From Methylocella silvestris BL2 (GTDB lineage: Bacteria; Pseudomonadota; Alphaproteobacteria; Rhizobiales; Beijerinckiaceae), in contig NC_011666.1 of the NCBI RefSeq assembly GCF_000021745.1, positions 1,178,001 through 1,242,000 on the forward strand: a DNA stretch of 64,000 bases. The letters are read 5' to 3'. A program made the translations under genes and the position numbers. Shown piece after piece: positions 44,609-53,582 of this stretch. How positions within the stretch are numbered: position 1 is the first letter of the stretch; each line of letters begins with the position of its first letter. Below the pieces are notes generated by a model. It ran no database searches and was not told the origin of the DNA. It saw nothing but the letters and a program-made list of their open reading frames with translations.

Positions 44609-45423
44609 GCGGGAACAGCCTCGCGGCGGTAGGCGAACGCGACCAGCGCGAGGCCGGCGGCGATCAATGGCAGGGAGAGAAGCATGCCCATGGTCGCTCC
44701 TCCAAACAGAAAGCCGAGTTGCGGGTCGGGCTCGCGGAAAAATTCGCACAGGATGCGGGCGCAGCCGTAGCCGATCGCAAACAGGCCCGTCACGAGGCCG
44801 GACCGCTTCAGCGCGCCGAGGCGCACCGCGACGAAGAGAAGGAGGAACAGCAGGGCGCCCTCAGCGGCGGCCTCGTAAAGCTGGCTCGGATGGCGCGGCA
44901 GATCGCCCGCGCCGGGAAACACCATCGCCCAGGGAACATCGGTCGGCCGGCCCCAAAGCTCCGGCTTGATGAAATTGGCGATGCGCCCGAGAAACAGCCC
45001 GATCGGCGCAACCGCCGAGACGATATCGCCGAGGGCTAACGTCGGCAGGCCGCGACGCCTCGCCAGCAGCATCACGCCGACGCCGGCGCCGACCAGCCCG
45101 CCGTGAAAGGACATGCCGCCCTGCCAGAGCTTGAAGACGTCGAGCGGGTGCGACAGATAGAAAGCGGGATTGTAGAAAACGACATAGCCGAGCCGTCCGC
45201 CCAAAATGACGCCGAGCGCGGTATAGACCAGAAGATCGTCGATCACGCCGAGGTCTGGACGCACCCGCCCGCCCCAGAACGAAGCGCGCGCGACGAGATG
45301 GCGCGCATAGGCCCAGCCGATGACGAGCCCGGCGATATAGGCGAGCGCATACCAGCGGATCGGCAGCGGGCCGATCGAAAGCAGCACCGGATCGATGACC
45401 GGATAGGCGATCACAAACGGCAT
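44605..45423 (-). CDS. lgt: Prolipoprotein diacylglyceryl transferase
   Basis: A 272-residue inner-membrane enzyme with about seven membrane segments. It moves diacylglycerol from phosphatidylglycerol to the lipobox Cys of prolipoproteins. The family signature GRIANFIKPELWGRPTD is intact, as are MSFHGGLVGA and GGRLGYVVFYNP, which carry residues known to be essential in Lgt. It heads the lgt-midA-pgeF operon. Confidence 0.96.
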   Translation of the reverse strand: MPFVIAYPVIDPVLLSIGPLPIRWYALAYIAGLVIGWAYARHLVARASFWGGRVRPDLGVIDDLLVYTALGVILGGRLGYVVFYNPAFYLSHPLDVFKLWQGGMSFHGGLVGAGVGVMLLARRRGLPTLALGDIVSAVAPIGLFLGRIANFIKPELWGRPTDVPWAMVFPGAGDLPRHPSQLYEAAAEGALLFLLLFVAVRLGALKRSGLVTGLFAIGYGCARILCEFFREPDPQLGFLFGGATMGMLLSLPLIAAGLALVAFAYRREAVPA

Positions 45424-45585
45424 CGAAGCTCCAAGATCTTAGGGGTGATGCGACGGGGGCGCTGCGGCGTCAAGACGGCGAGAAGTCTTGTGCGAAGATC
45501 ATTTCGGCTCCATGTCAGCTGTGCGCCGCCTTGGTGAATCGCGATCGGCCTCGCATGAAGTTCAAAGCCTGATTGGAGCGGAACA

Positions 45586-45852
45586 ATGAAGGAAAACAGG
45601 GTTTTTGACGATCTGACGCGGCTGATGGCGGATGCCGGCGAGGTCGCCCATGGCATGCGGCGTGAAGCTGAGACAGCGCTGCGGACTCAGCTCGAGCGCC
45701 TTCTTTCCACAATGAATATCGTAACCCGGGAAGAATTCGAGGCGGTCAAGGAGATGGCGGCGAAGGCGCGCGCGGAAAATGAGCGATTGAGCGCCAGGCT
45801 CGCGGCGCTTGAGGCGGAGCTCACAGGCAAGGCGGCCGGTCTCGAGGATTAG
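45586..45852 (+). CDS. UbiK/BMFP-family accessory factor
   Basis: An 88-residue helical protein of the BMFP (DUF526) family: VFDDLTRLMADAGEVAHGMRRE followed by NIVTREEFEAVKEMAAKARAEN and a C-terminal coiled coil that forms trimers. In E. coli the homologue UbiK supports ubiquinone synthesis and binds membranes and fatty acids. The ATG follows GGAGCGG. It is divergent from lgt. Confidence 0.88.
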   Translation: MKENRVFDDLTRLMADAGEVAHGMRREAETALRTQLERLLSTMNIVTREEFEAVKEMAAKARAENERLSARLAALEAELTGKAAGLED

Positions 45853-46219
45853 AGCCAAACCGCATCCGGCTGTAAACATCCGGAATCAATCGCCTTCATG
45901 ATCCTCTCTCATTTCAAAACAAAATCATGAGTGTGATCGCGGCGCCGATTGCGCCGATATGCGACTCTGCCCGCTGGGGGCGAGCCGTTCATGCGCGTTT
46001 CGCGGCTTTCGCGAAACTGCTGCTACGCTGTCCCGGGGCTTGCAAGGCAGGGGACAACCGGGTCGACGCCAGTTGCGCAGGTGGGGCGCGTTGTGATTCC
46101 TTCAGATTCATGGATCGAGAGGGCATTTGAGTCGGCGCGTTTTGCGCCCATTCGCTGCCCCTTCGTCCTTGCTGCGCGCCCGGCGAAACGCCGCGGCCGC
46201 TTGTGCTGAAGGGCCCCTT
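45853..46219. other. Intergenic region with a hairpin
   Basis: A 367-base gap with no credible gene; short open frames inside lack ribosome sites and family resemblance. It contains a perfect 8-bp hairpin GTTTCGCG/CGCGAAAC with loop GCTTT at 45997-46017. The right end carries the ribosome site GAAGGG of the YbjN-like gene. I could not recognise an RNA gene here. Confidence 0.45.
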
Positions 46220-46720
46220 ATGTCGCTTACGCAATTCGAAGCCGTCCGCTCGGAACATCCCGTGGATCTCATCGAGAGGCTTGCCGCGCATAATCAGTGG
46301 CCCTTCGACCGCGACGAGGAAGACGAGATTTCCATCACCGTGGCGGGCTGCTGGACGGATTACAATGTCGCCTTCACCTGGCTTGAGGATCTTGAGTCGC
46401 TGCATGTCGCCTGCGCCTTCGACCTCAAGGCGCCTTCGGCGCGGCGCAGCGAGATCATCGCGCTGATCTGCCTCATCAACGAACAGCTCTGGCTTGGCCA
46501 TTTCGACCTCTGGACCGAAGACGGAATCGTCATGTTCCGTCACGCCATCGTGCTGTCGGGGGGCGCCGATCTCAACGGCCATCAATGCCAGACGGTGCTG
46601 ACCAGCGCGGTCAAGGCCTGCGAGCGCTATTATCAGGCGTTCCAATTCGTCGTCTGGGCCGGCAAGAACGGCCGCGAGGCGATCGAGACCGTGATGTTCG
46701 AAACCCAGGGCGAAGCTTAG
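46220..46720 (+). CDS. YbjN-domain protein
   Basis: A 166-residue acidic protein with the YbjN fold, related in shape to type III secretion chaperones. The core WPFDRDEEDEISITVAGCWTDYNVAFTW and LWLGHFDLWTEDGIVMFRHAIVL is typical of the alphaproteobacterial family. YbjN in E. coli affects motility and stress responses, but the mechanism is not clear. The start at 46220 follows GAAGGG; 46127 adds residues without similarity. proC begins 2 bases after it, suggesting co-transcription. Confidence 0.82.
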   Translation: MSLTQFEAVRSEHPVDLIERLAAHNQWPFDRDEEDEISITVAGCWTDYNVAFTWLEDLESLHVACAFDLKAPSARRSEIIALICLINEQLWLGHFDLWTEDGIVMFRHAIVLSGGADLNGHQCQTVLTSAVKACERYYQAFQFVVWAGKNGREAIETVMFETQGEA

Positions 46721-46722
46721 CC

Positions 46723-47544
46723 ATGCCGGCGGTAGCAGCGTCTTTCCCAGCCTCGCTGGTCCTGGCGGGCGCGGGCAAGATGGGCGGCGCGATGTTGCGC
46801 GGCTGGCTCGACGCAGGGCTCGACCCGGCGACTCTCGCCGTCATCGATCCCAACGCCGGCGCGGATCTCGCCAGCCTTGCGGCGGAGCGCGGGTTTTCTC
46901 TGAATGGCGCTGCGGCGGCGCCTGAAGTTCTGGTGCTGGCGATCAAGCCGCAGGCGCTCGACGAGGCGACCGCGCTCGCGGCGCTCGCGACCCCTCAAAC
47001 GCTGGTCATCTCCATTCTGGCGGGCAAGAGCATCGCCGACGTCAAAAAGCGGCTGCCCGGCGCGGGCGCGATTGTCCGCGCCATGCCCAATCTACCGGCT
47101 TCGGTCGGGCGCGGCATGACCGGGCTCAAAGCCGGGGCCGGGCTGACCGAAACGCAAAAGAAAGCGACCGAAGCCTTGATCGGCGCGACGGGCGGCTTCG
47201 AATGGGTCGAGGACGAAAGACTGATCGACGCCGTGACGGCCATTTCCGGCTCCGGCCCCGCCTATGTGTTCTATCTCGCCGAATGCCTCGCCAAGGCCGG
47301 CGAAGCGCTCGGCCTTTCGCCGCCGGTCGCCGCGCGCCTCGCCCGGGCGACGGTCGAAGGGGCGGGCGAATTGCTATTTCAAAGCGCCGATAAAACGCCG
47401 GCGCAATTGCGCGAAAGCGTCACCTCGCCGGGGGGCACCACGGCCGCAGCGCTTGAGGTGCTGATGGCCGCGGATGGGCTGGAGCCGCTGGCGCGCCGCG
47501 CCGCCGAGGCCGCGCGCCGGCGCGCGCAGGCGCTGTCAGGCTAG
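46723..47544 (+). CDS. proC: Pyrroline-5-carboxylate reductase
   Basis: A 273-residue NAD(P)H enzyme making the last step of proline synthesis. It has the nucleotide loop LAGAGKMGGAM near the N-terminus, RAMPNLPA, and the C-terminal signature AVTAISGSGPAYVFYLAECLAKAGEALG followed by TSPGGTTAAAL. It sits directly after the YbjN-like gene and before a small exported protein. Confidence 0.95.
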   Translation: MPAVAASFPASLVLAGAGKMGGAMLRGWLDAGLDPATLAVIDPNAGADLASLAAERGFSLNGAAAAPEVLVLAIKPQALDEATALAALATPQTLVISILAGKSIADVKKRLPGAGAIVRAMPNLPASVGRGMTGLKAGAGLTETQKKATEALIGATGGFEWVEDERLIDAVTAISGSGPAYVFYLAECLAKAGEALGLSPPVAARLARATVEGAGELLFQSADKTPAQLRESVTSPGGTTAAALEVLMAADGLEPLARRAAEAARRRAQALSG

Positions 47545-47547
47545 GCC

Positions 47548-48009
47548 ATGCAGGCCCCTGCCCTACGGCGCGATCTGGCGGCCGGTTGCGCCATCTTCCT
47601 TGCCGTCGCGCCGCCCGGGGCAAGGGCGCAGGAGCAGTCGCGAGACCAACCGCAAGCGCCCGACGCTTTTCTGGCGCTGAATGCGGCAAGGCCCGGCGCT
47701 TTCAATTACGCCCGGCTGTCGGATATTCAGGTGTTTCTCGACGCCAGTCCGACGCGCTGCGCGGTGCTCCTCACCGACGGACAGGAGATCAAGGCGTTCC
47801 AGAAATGCGAGACGATCACCCGACATCTGGAGCATGTGGGCTTCGTCCTTCTGCCCAATGCGTTCGGGTCGGTGATGCTCGCCCCGGGGTTCGTATCGAG
47901 CCTCGTCGCGACCAGCGACGGCGGGTGCCGGCTCAATCTGCGCAATGGCAAATGGGCGCAGGTGACCCGGCCCTGCAGCAGCGTTCACGACGCGATCGGC
48001 GCGAGATAG
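47548..48009 (+). CDS. Small exported protein after proC
   Basis: A 153-residue protein with a signal peptide of about 27 residues ending ARA. Three or four cysteines in the mature part (around 71, 87, 127 and 142) may form disulfides. The C-terminal half (FVLLPNAFGSVMLAPGFVSSLVATSDGG-type, then LRNGKWAQVTRPCSS) resembles no family I can name with confidence. It starts 3 bases after proC and is probably in the same operon. Confidence 0.6.
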   Translation: MQAPALRRDLAAGCAIFLAVAPPGARAQEQSRDQPQAPDAFLALNAARPGAFNYARLSDIQVFLDASPTRCAVLLTDGQEIKAFQKCETITRHLEHVGFVLLPNAFGSVMLAPGFVSSLVATSDGGCRLNLRNGKWAQVTRPCSSVHDAIGAR

Positions 48010-48099
48010 AGCGAAACCTCAAGCATTTTTGTGAACTTGCTCTAAAATGCGAAGTCTGCGCGGCGCGGCCCGGCCGCGCCGGCGAGCCTGGAGTTGACG

Positions 48100-48828
48100 A
48101 TGAACGAGCATAAGACATCCTCGGGAAGCGGCGCAGAAGAGGAGGCCGGCGATTTGACGTCGCCGCCGAAGGATCCGCGCGAGGCCATCGTCGAGGCGCT
48201 GCTGGAGCTCGCGAGCGAGCGCAATTGGGACGACATCACGATCTCGGACGTTGCGACGCGGGCCAATCTCTCGCTCTCCACTTTTCGGGATTATTTTCCC
48301 TCGAAGGGCGCGATTCTGGCCAGCTTCTTCCGCAAGATCGACAAGGCGGTTCTCGACGCGCCAAACGCGGATCTTGCCGGCGAGCCGGCGAAGGAGCGCC
48401 TGTTCGACGTTCTGATGCGCCGTCTCGACGCGCTTGCCCCCTATAAGCTCGGCGTCGAGAGCATTTTCGACTGGACGCGGCGCGATCCGATCGCCGCCGC
48501 CGCCGTCAATCGGCTCACCGTCAATTCGATGCGATTCATGCTGGAAGCGGCGGGAATTGAATCGGAAGGCGCCGTTGGCGCGGTCAAGCTGCAAGGGCTG
48601 GCCCTCGCCTGGGCGCGCATCCTCCCCATCTGGTTCCGCGACGACGACAGCGGCCTTGCGACGACTATGGCGGCCCTGGATCGCGAACTGACCCGGGGCG
48701 CGAGCCTCGTCGCCCGCGCCGAAGATCTGAACCGTCTCGCCGCGCCGCTCTTTACCCTCACTCGCTCCCTGTTCGACAGCCGCCGCACGAGCCGGCAGCG
48801 GGCCGAGAAGGAAGACGCGGGGATTTAG
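48100..48828 (+). CDS. TetR-family transcriptional regulator
   Basis: A 242-residue regulator with an N-terminal HTH at about 25-75: AIVEALLELASERNWDDITISDVATRANLSLSTFRDYFPSKGAI. The rest is a helical ligand-binding domain. A Ser/Glu-rich tail precedes the HTH. The ATG at 48100 follows GGAG; a TTG six bases earlier is less likely. Its target and ligand are unknown; no divergent partner gene is present. It is convergent with fxsA. Confidence 0.88.
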   Translation: MNEHKTSSGSGAEEEAGDLTSPPKDPREAIVEALLELASERNWDDITISDVATRANLSLSTFRDYFPSKGAILASFFRKIDKAVLDAPNADLAGEPAKERLFDVLMRRLDALAPYKLGVESIFDWTRRDPIAAAAVNRLTVNSMRFMLEAAGIESEGAVGAVKLQGLALAWARILPIWFRDDDSGLATTMAALDRELTRGASLVARAEDLNRLAAPLFTLTRSLFDSRRTSRQRAEKEDAGI

Positions 48829-48829
48829 G

Positions 48830-49336
48830 CTAGCTGCTGCGGCGATCCGTCGGCTCCAGCCGATCCGGCTCTTTCGGCTGTTCGACCCGCGACCATTCCT
48901 GCGGATCGAGGTCGACGAGAGTCGGCGCGCCCTTGCGGCCGGGTCCCCGGCTGGTGCGGCCCGTGCTCATCCTCTCCTGAATCCAGTTGCGCACCGACGG
49001 CGCCGCCAGCGCCAGCCCGAAGAAATCCGACACGAAGCCCGGAATGATCAGCAAGACCGCGCCAAATCCGACCAGCGCGCCGTCGAGCATGGCCTCGCGC
49101 GAGGCGCCCGTCTGCCCGGACGACCGCGCCGCCATCGCGCGCCGCAGCTGAAGCGCGGTGGAAAAACCTAGCCGGCGCAGCATGGCGAGGCCGGCAAGGC
49201 TGGTCAAAAGGCACAAAAACAGCGCGCCCAGGAGCCCGACCATGCCGGACACGAGGGTGAATGCGGCGAATTCCGCAAGCAGCCAGAGAGCGAAAAAGAG
49301 CGGAATCTTGCCGCTAAGGCGCATCGATAAGACCAT
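48830..49336 (-). CDS. fxsA: FxsA-family membrane protein
   Basis: A 168-residue inner-membrane protein with segments at roughly 8-28, 30-48 and 88-110 and the family loop ALVGFGAVLLIIPGFVSDFFGL. The cytoplasmic C-terminus is basic and Pro-rich. In E. coli FxsA relieves F-plasmid exclusion of phage T7; its normal role is unknown. The start is uncertain (GTG 49339, ATG 49336 or ATG 49324). It is divergent from the Tim44-like gene, a common arrangement in this order. Confidence 0.88.
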   Translation of the reverse strand: MVLSMRLSGKIPLFFALWLLAEFAAFTLVSGMVGLLGALFLCLLTSLAGLAMLRRLGFSTALQLRRAMAARSSGQTGASREAMLDGALVGFGAVLLIIPGFVSDFFGLALAAPSVRNWIQERMSTGRTSRGPGRKGAPTLVDLDPQEWSRVEQPKEPDRLEPTDRRSS

Positions 49337-49459
49337 CACCCGAAGATGCCGCGGAGCCGCGCCGACTGGATTTCCGCCGCCTGCCGCCCCACTTCATATA
49401 TGATAAGGATGAGCATGCGGCGCAACGGGCCGCGGCTGAGCCGGAGCCACTCGCACCCC

Positions 49460-50179
49460 ATGCAAAACTCATTCGACGTCTCGACCATCATCTTCGCGCT
49501 TCTCGCCGCCTTCGTCGTATGGAAGCTGCGCAGCATCCTCGGCGCGCGGACGGGAACGGAGAAGCCGCCGAGAAACCCCTTTATCGCCGGCGAACCCTCC
49601 GCCGCAAAGCGCCCCGGCGAAGGCGAGGGCAAGGTGATTCCGCTGCCCGGCGCCTCCGCGCCAATCGCGCAGGCCGCAGCCGCCGATCCCTCCTCGCGCT
49701 GGAAACCCCATGCCGAGCCCGGCTCAAAAGCCTGGGCCGGCCTTGACGCCATCGCCGCGGCCGACCGGTCTTTCGAGATCAAATCCTTTCTCGAAGGGGC
49801 GAAGACGGCATATGAAATGATCGTGATCGGCTTTGCCGACGGCGACCGGCCGATGCTGCAGAATCTGCTCGACAAGAGCGTCTACGACAGTTTCGTCACC
49901 GCGCTCACGGAGCGCGAGAAGCGCGGCGACAAGATCGAGACGTCATTCGTCGCCATCGACAATGGGGCGATCGCCGACGCCGAGCTGAACGGCCGCATGG
50001 CCGAGATCGCCGTCCGCTTCTCGGCGCAGATCATCACGGCGACGCGCAATGCCGCGGGGACAGTGATCGAGGGCAATCCCGAACAGGTCGTCGAGATCAA
50101 CGACACCTGGCGTTTCGCCCGCGACGTTGGCGCGCGCGATCCGAACTGGAGGCTCATCTCGACCGGCGACCAACGATGA
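49460..50179 (+). CDS. Tim44-like domain protein
   Basis: A 239-residue protein with one N-terminal membrane segment (about 8-25), a Pro/Gly-rich linker and a C-terminal Tim44-like domain (about 95-235: DAIAAADRSFEIKSFLEGAKTAYEMI, then FADGDR and the beta-rich DTWRFARDVGARDPNWRLI). Bacterial TimA-type proteins share ancestry with the mitochondrial import motor subunit Tim44. The start at 49460 leads straight into the membrane segment. mltA and smr follow. Confidence 0.9.
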   Translation: MQNSFDVSTIIFALLAAFVVWKLRSILGARTGTEKPPRNPFIAGEPSAAKRPGEGEGKVIPLPGASAPIAQAAAADPSSRWKPHAEPGSKAWAGLDAIAAADRSFEIKSFLEGAKTAYEMIVIGFADGDRPMLQNLLDKSVYDSFVTALTEREKRGDKIETSFVAIDNGAIADAELNGRMAEIAVRFSAQIITATRNAAGTVIEGNPEQVVEINDTWRFARDVGARDPNWRLISTGDQR

Positions 50180-50206
50180 GGCTCCGCCAAGCCTGACGCC
50201 TCGCCC

Positions 50207-51262
50207 ATGGTTGCAGCGCTCCGCCTCGAATCGCTCGCCTTCTCCGATCTTCCGGGGTTCGCCGATGACGACCACGCCGCCGCCTTCGCGGCGTTTCGGC
50301 AGACGGCCGCCGCAATCGTTGCGGGTCGGCCTCCGTTGCGACAGGCCGCGCCGCCCTCGCCGGCGCTGATTTCAATCTGCCGGCGCGCGCTCGACGAGCC
50401 TTGCGGCGTCAGCGCCCCGGCCGCGCGCCGCTTCTTTGAAAGCTCCTTTCGTCCGGTTCGCGGCGCCGCTCAGGCCGGCTTTTTCACCGGCTATTACGAG
50501 CCGGTCGTCGATGGTTCGCTGACCCGGAGCGCGGATTTTGCCGCGCCGATCCTGTCTCGCCCCAATAGTCCTGCCGATACCAAACTGCCCGACCGGGCCG
50601 CCATCCTTTCGGGCGCGATCGACCATCTTTGCCAGCCGATCGTCTGGCTCAAGGACGCGGTCGAGGTTTTTCTGATCCAGGTGCAGGGCTCGGCGCGGGT
50701 GCGCCTTGCCGACGGGTGCCTGTTGCGCCTCGTTTACGCCGGGCGCAACGGCTGGCCTTACCGCTCGATCGGCGCGATCCTGATCGAAAGCCGCGCCATC
50801 GCGCCGGACGCCATGTCGCTCGCCGCGCTGAAAGGCTGGATCAGGGCGCACGGCCAAAGACAAGGCGAGGCCGGCGCGGAGCTGATGGCCCGCAATCCCT
50901 CCTATGTTTTCTTCGAGGCTGACGCGACGCTTGACCCGGCGGCCGGCCCGATCGGCGGCGCCGGACTTCCGCTGACGCCGCTGCGTTCGCTCGCGGTGGA
51001 CCGCAGCCTCTATGCCTATGGAACCCCTGTCTGGATCGACGTAGATCTGGCCGCGTCCGAGGGCGGACGCGTGCGCCGCCTCATGATTGCGCAGGATACC
51101 GGCTCTGCTATTCTCGGTCCCGCGCGCGCGGATATCTTCTTCGGATCGGGAGATGAGGCCGGCGCGCGGGCCGGCAATGTGCGACATGCCGGCGAATTCG
51201 TCGCTTTGCTTCCAGCCCGGGAATGCGCCGCAGCGGGCGCCAGAGAGAGTGCGCCGCGGTGA
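50207..51262 (+). CDS. mltA: Membrane-bound lytic murein transglycosylase A
   Basis: A 351-residue lytic transglycosylase that cuts peptidoglycan glycan chains with formation of 1,6-anhydro ends. It has the MltA insert opening GFFTGYYEPVVDGSL, VQGSARVRLADG, GTPVWIDVDL and the 3D-domain AQDTGSAILGPARADIFFGSG with the catalytic Asp. No signal peptide is obvious at the chosen start, which is odd for a periplasmic enzyme; export may need another start or route. The end overlaps smr by GTGA. Confidence 0.92.
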   Translation: MVAALRLESLAFSDLPGFADDDHAAAFAAFRQTAAAIVAGRPPLRQAAPPSPALISICRRALDEPCGVSAPAARRFFESSFRPVRGAAQAGFFTGYYEPVVDGSLTRSADFAAPILSRPNSPADTKLPDRAAILSGAIDHLCQPIVWLKDAVEVFLIQVQGSARVRLADGCLLRLVYAGRNGWPYRSIGAILIESRAIAPDAMSLAALKGWIRAHGQRQGEAGAELMARNPSYVFFEADATLDPAAGPIGGAGLPLTPLRSLAVDRSLYAYGTPVWIDVDLAASEGGRVRRLMIAQDTGSAILGPARADIFFGSGDEAGARAGNVRHAGEFVALLPARECAAAGARESAPR

Positions 51263-51861
51263 AGGAAAGCGCTCCACCTGTCGGCCGGGGTCGACTGCGC
51301 CGGCTGTCCGATGAAGAAATCGCTTTGTGGCTTGCCGTTACAAAGACCATTTCACCACGACGGAGCAGCATTTTACCTGAACCTACGAAACTAAAACCTG
51401 AGCTCGCGCCCGAGCTCCCGGCGCCGGTCGCCGCCAGCGCAAAGGGCGCTTCCGCGAAAAACCGGGCAGCGACGCCGCCGGCGGCGATCTCCGCTCCGCC
51501 GCTCGCCCCGCTCGAGCGCAGGATGCGGCAGAAGCTCTCGCGCGGCCGCATGGCGCCGGACGCCGCGATCGATCTCCACGGATTGCGCGCGCACGAAGCC
51601 AGCCTCGCCTTGCGTCAATTTTTGGTGCGCGCGCAGCTGGACGGAGCCAAGATCGTTCTCGTCGTAACGGGAAAGGGACGCGGCGGCGCGGGAACCCCCG
51701 GCGAGGAGGAAGCCGGCGTCCTGCGCCGCAGCGTGCCGCATTGGCTGCGCGCCCATGATTATGCCTCGATCGTGGTTGGCTTCGAGGAGGCCTCGCGTCC
51801 GCATGGCGGGGCCGGCGCGCTCTATGTCCGCATCCGCCGGCCCCGCCTCCGGCGCGATTGA
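51259..51861 (+). CDS. Smr-domain endonuclease-like protein
   Basis: A 200-residue protein with a disordered Pro/Ala-rich N-terminal half and a C-terminal Smr domain: IDLHGLRAHEA, VLVVTGKGRGG and GGAGALYVRIRR. Smr domains, related to the MutS2 tail, cut or bind nucleic acids; bacterial and eukaryotic members act on RNA in ribosome rescue or on branched DNA. The GTG start overlaps the mltA stop (GTGA). Confidence 0.9.
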   Translation: MKESAPPVGRGRLRRLSDEEIALWLAVTKTISPRRSSILPEPTKLKPELAPELPAPVAASAKGASAKNRAATPPAAISAPPLAPLERRMRQKLSRGRMAPDAAIDLHGLRAHEASLALRQFLVRAQLDGAKIVLVVTGKGRGGAGTPGEEEAGVLRRSVPHWLRAHDYASIVVGFEEASRPHGGAGALYVRIRRPRLRRD

Positions 51862-51955
51862 GATGTCCATTAAATTGATAAAATTCAGTCTGATGCCATA
51901 TTATCCTCACCTTATGTCTGAATGCGCGCCCTGCGCGCGACCGGAGGATGCTTCC

Positions 51956-52381
51956 GTGACGACGACCAAAGCCCCCATCGACTGGACCCGCCTGACCGCC
52001 CCTTCGATCGATGATTTCGATCTGATGGCGAAGGACGCCTTCGCCGATTTACCCGAGGAGTTCCGCAAGCTGTGCGAGGGCGTCGTGATCCGCATCGAGG
52101 ATTTCCCCGATGACGAGACCCTTGATGAAATGGAGTGCGAGAGCGAATTCGATCTGCTCGGCCTCTTTCGGGGTCATGGCCTCGCGCAGGGCGCCTCCAG
52201 CATGCAAACCGGCCAATTCCCCAATATGGTCTGGCTCTATCGCCGCCCGATCCTTGATTTCTGGGCGCAGCAGGACGATTCTCTTGGGGCGATCGTCACC
52301 CATGTGCTGGTTCACGAGATCGGCCATCATTTCGGCCTGTCGGACGACGACATGGAGGCGATCGAAAGCGCCGCGCGCTAG
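51956..52381 (+). CDS. Small zincin-like metallopeptidase (PF06262/DUF1025 type)
   Basis: A 141-residue single-domain protein with a zinc motif [11 protein letters not shown]. The start is GTG at 51956, behind GGAGGATG; an ATG at 51914 gives a longer tail not expected for the family. The segments [23 protein letters not shown] and the acidic [11 protein letters not shown] are typical. Peptidase activity of this family is predicted, and physiological targets are unknown. Confidence 0.85.
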   Translation: MTTTKAPIDWTRLTAPSIDDFDLMAKDAFADLPEEFRKLCEGVVIRIEDFPDDETLDEMECESEFDLLGLFRGHGLAQGASSMQTGQFPNMVWLYRRPILDFWAQQDDSLGAIVTHVLVHEIGHHFGLSDDDMEAIESAAR

Positions 52382-52440
52382 GCGCTGACAGCTCCGGCTC
52401 GCGAGGCCGATCGGCGCCTGGAGCTAAAGGAGAACGACAG

Positions 52441-52836
52441 GTGCTAATCACACGCAGCGGCTCACAGCCTTCCGGCAAGGGGCCGGCCGACTGGTTTACG
52501 GGCGCCGTCCGAATGGACCCGCTGTTCAGTGCGCCCGATCCGGCGCGCGTCGCCGGCGCCAGCGTCACTTTTGAGCCCGGCGCGCGCACCGCCTGGCACA
52601 CGCATCCTCTCGGTCAGACCCTGATCGTCACGGCCGGCTGTGGCTGGGCGCAGCGCGAGGGCGGACCGGTCGAGGAAATCCGCCCCGGCGACGTGATCTG
52701 GTTTTCGCCGGGCGAGAAACATTGGCACGGAGCCACGCCGACGACGGGGATGACCCATATCGCCATCCAGGAAAAGCTTGACGGCAAGACTGTCGACTGG
52801 CTGGAACATGTCAGCGACGATCAGTACCGGATGTGA
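52441..52836 (+). CDS. Cupin-domain protein
   Basis: A 131-residue single cupin. Motif 1 reads [28 protein letters not shown] and motif 2 reads [19 protein letters not shown], giving four likely metal-binding residues (two His in WHTH, Gln/Glu nearby and one His in HWHG). Such proteins are quercetinase-like dioxygenases, isomerases or metal-dependent decarboxylases. The GTG start follows GGAG. It may share a promoter with leuD downstream, though 125 bases separate them. Confidence 0.85.
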   Translation: MLITRSGSQPSGKGPADWFTGAVRMDPLFSAPDPARVAGASVTFEPGARTAWHTHPLGQTLIVTAGCGWAQREGGPVEEIRPGDVIWFSPGEKHWHGATPTTGMTHIAIQEKLDGKTVDWLEHVSDDQYRM

Positions 52837-52961
52837 CATCGACAATTTAGACTGACTTCTTCTCCAATTTGCCGCGCGTTGCCGCCAGAGCGCGGCTTTG
52901 TTAAATGTTCCCGCTTTCACGGCGCTGTTCGCGCCGGCGGGGCTCAGGATCGCGAAAAAAA

Positions 52962-53567
52962 ATGGACAAATTCACCTCGCTCACCGGCGTCGCCGCGCCG
53001 CTCAAGATCACCAATGTCGACACCGACATGCTGATCCCGAAGCAATATCTGAAGACGATCAAGCGCACCGGTCTCGGCAGCGGGCTCTTCGCGGAATTGC
53101 GTTATCGCGAGGACGGCTCTGAAAATCCCGATTTCGTGCTGAACAAGCCGGCCTATCGCAAGGCGTCGATTCTCGTCGCCGGCGACAATTTCGGCTGCGG
53201 CTCCTCGCGCGAACATGCGCCCTGGGCGCTGCTCGACTTCGGCATCCGATGCGTGATCGCGACGAGTTTTGCCGATATTTTCTATAATAATTGCTTCAAG
53301 AACGGCATCCTGCCCATTGTCGTTTCGCCGGAAGAGCTGGAAAAACTGATGGACGACGCCGAGCGCGGCGCGAACGCGACCTTGTCGATCGATCTCGACG
53401 CGCAGGAAATCCGCGGCCCCGATGGCGGGCGCATCCGATTCGAGATCGACCCGTTCCGCAAGCATTGTCTTTTGAACGGCCTCGACGATATCGGACTGAC
53501 GCTGGAAAAAGGCGTTCATATCGACGCGCATGAACAAAAAATTGAAGGGCGCCGGTCGTGGTTGTAG
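52962..53567 (+). CDS. leuD: 3-isopropylmalate dehydratase small subunit
   Basis: A 201-residue swivel-domain subunit that pairs with LeuC to isomerise 2-isopropylmalate to 3-isopropylmalate in leucine synthesis. It opens [11 protein letters not shown] and has [13 protein letters not shown], the cleft loop [17 protein letters not shown] and [17 protein letters not shown]. leuC is not in the window. The ATG at 52962 is the family start. A GC-rich stem-loop overlaps the stop (53548-53582). Confidence 0.96.
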
Positions 53568-53582
53568 CCGACCTTCGGCGCC
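53548..53582 (+). terminator. Stem-loop over the leuD stop
   Basis: GGCGCC-GGTCG pairs with CGACC-(TTC bulge)-GGCGCC around a 10-base loop that contains the leuD stop codon. A GC-rich stem without a strong T run makes it a possible terminator only. Confidence 0.35.
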
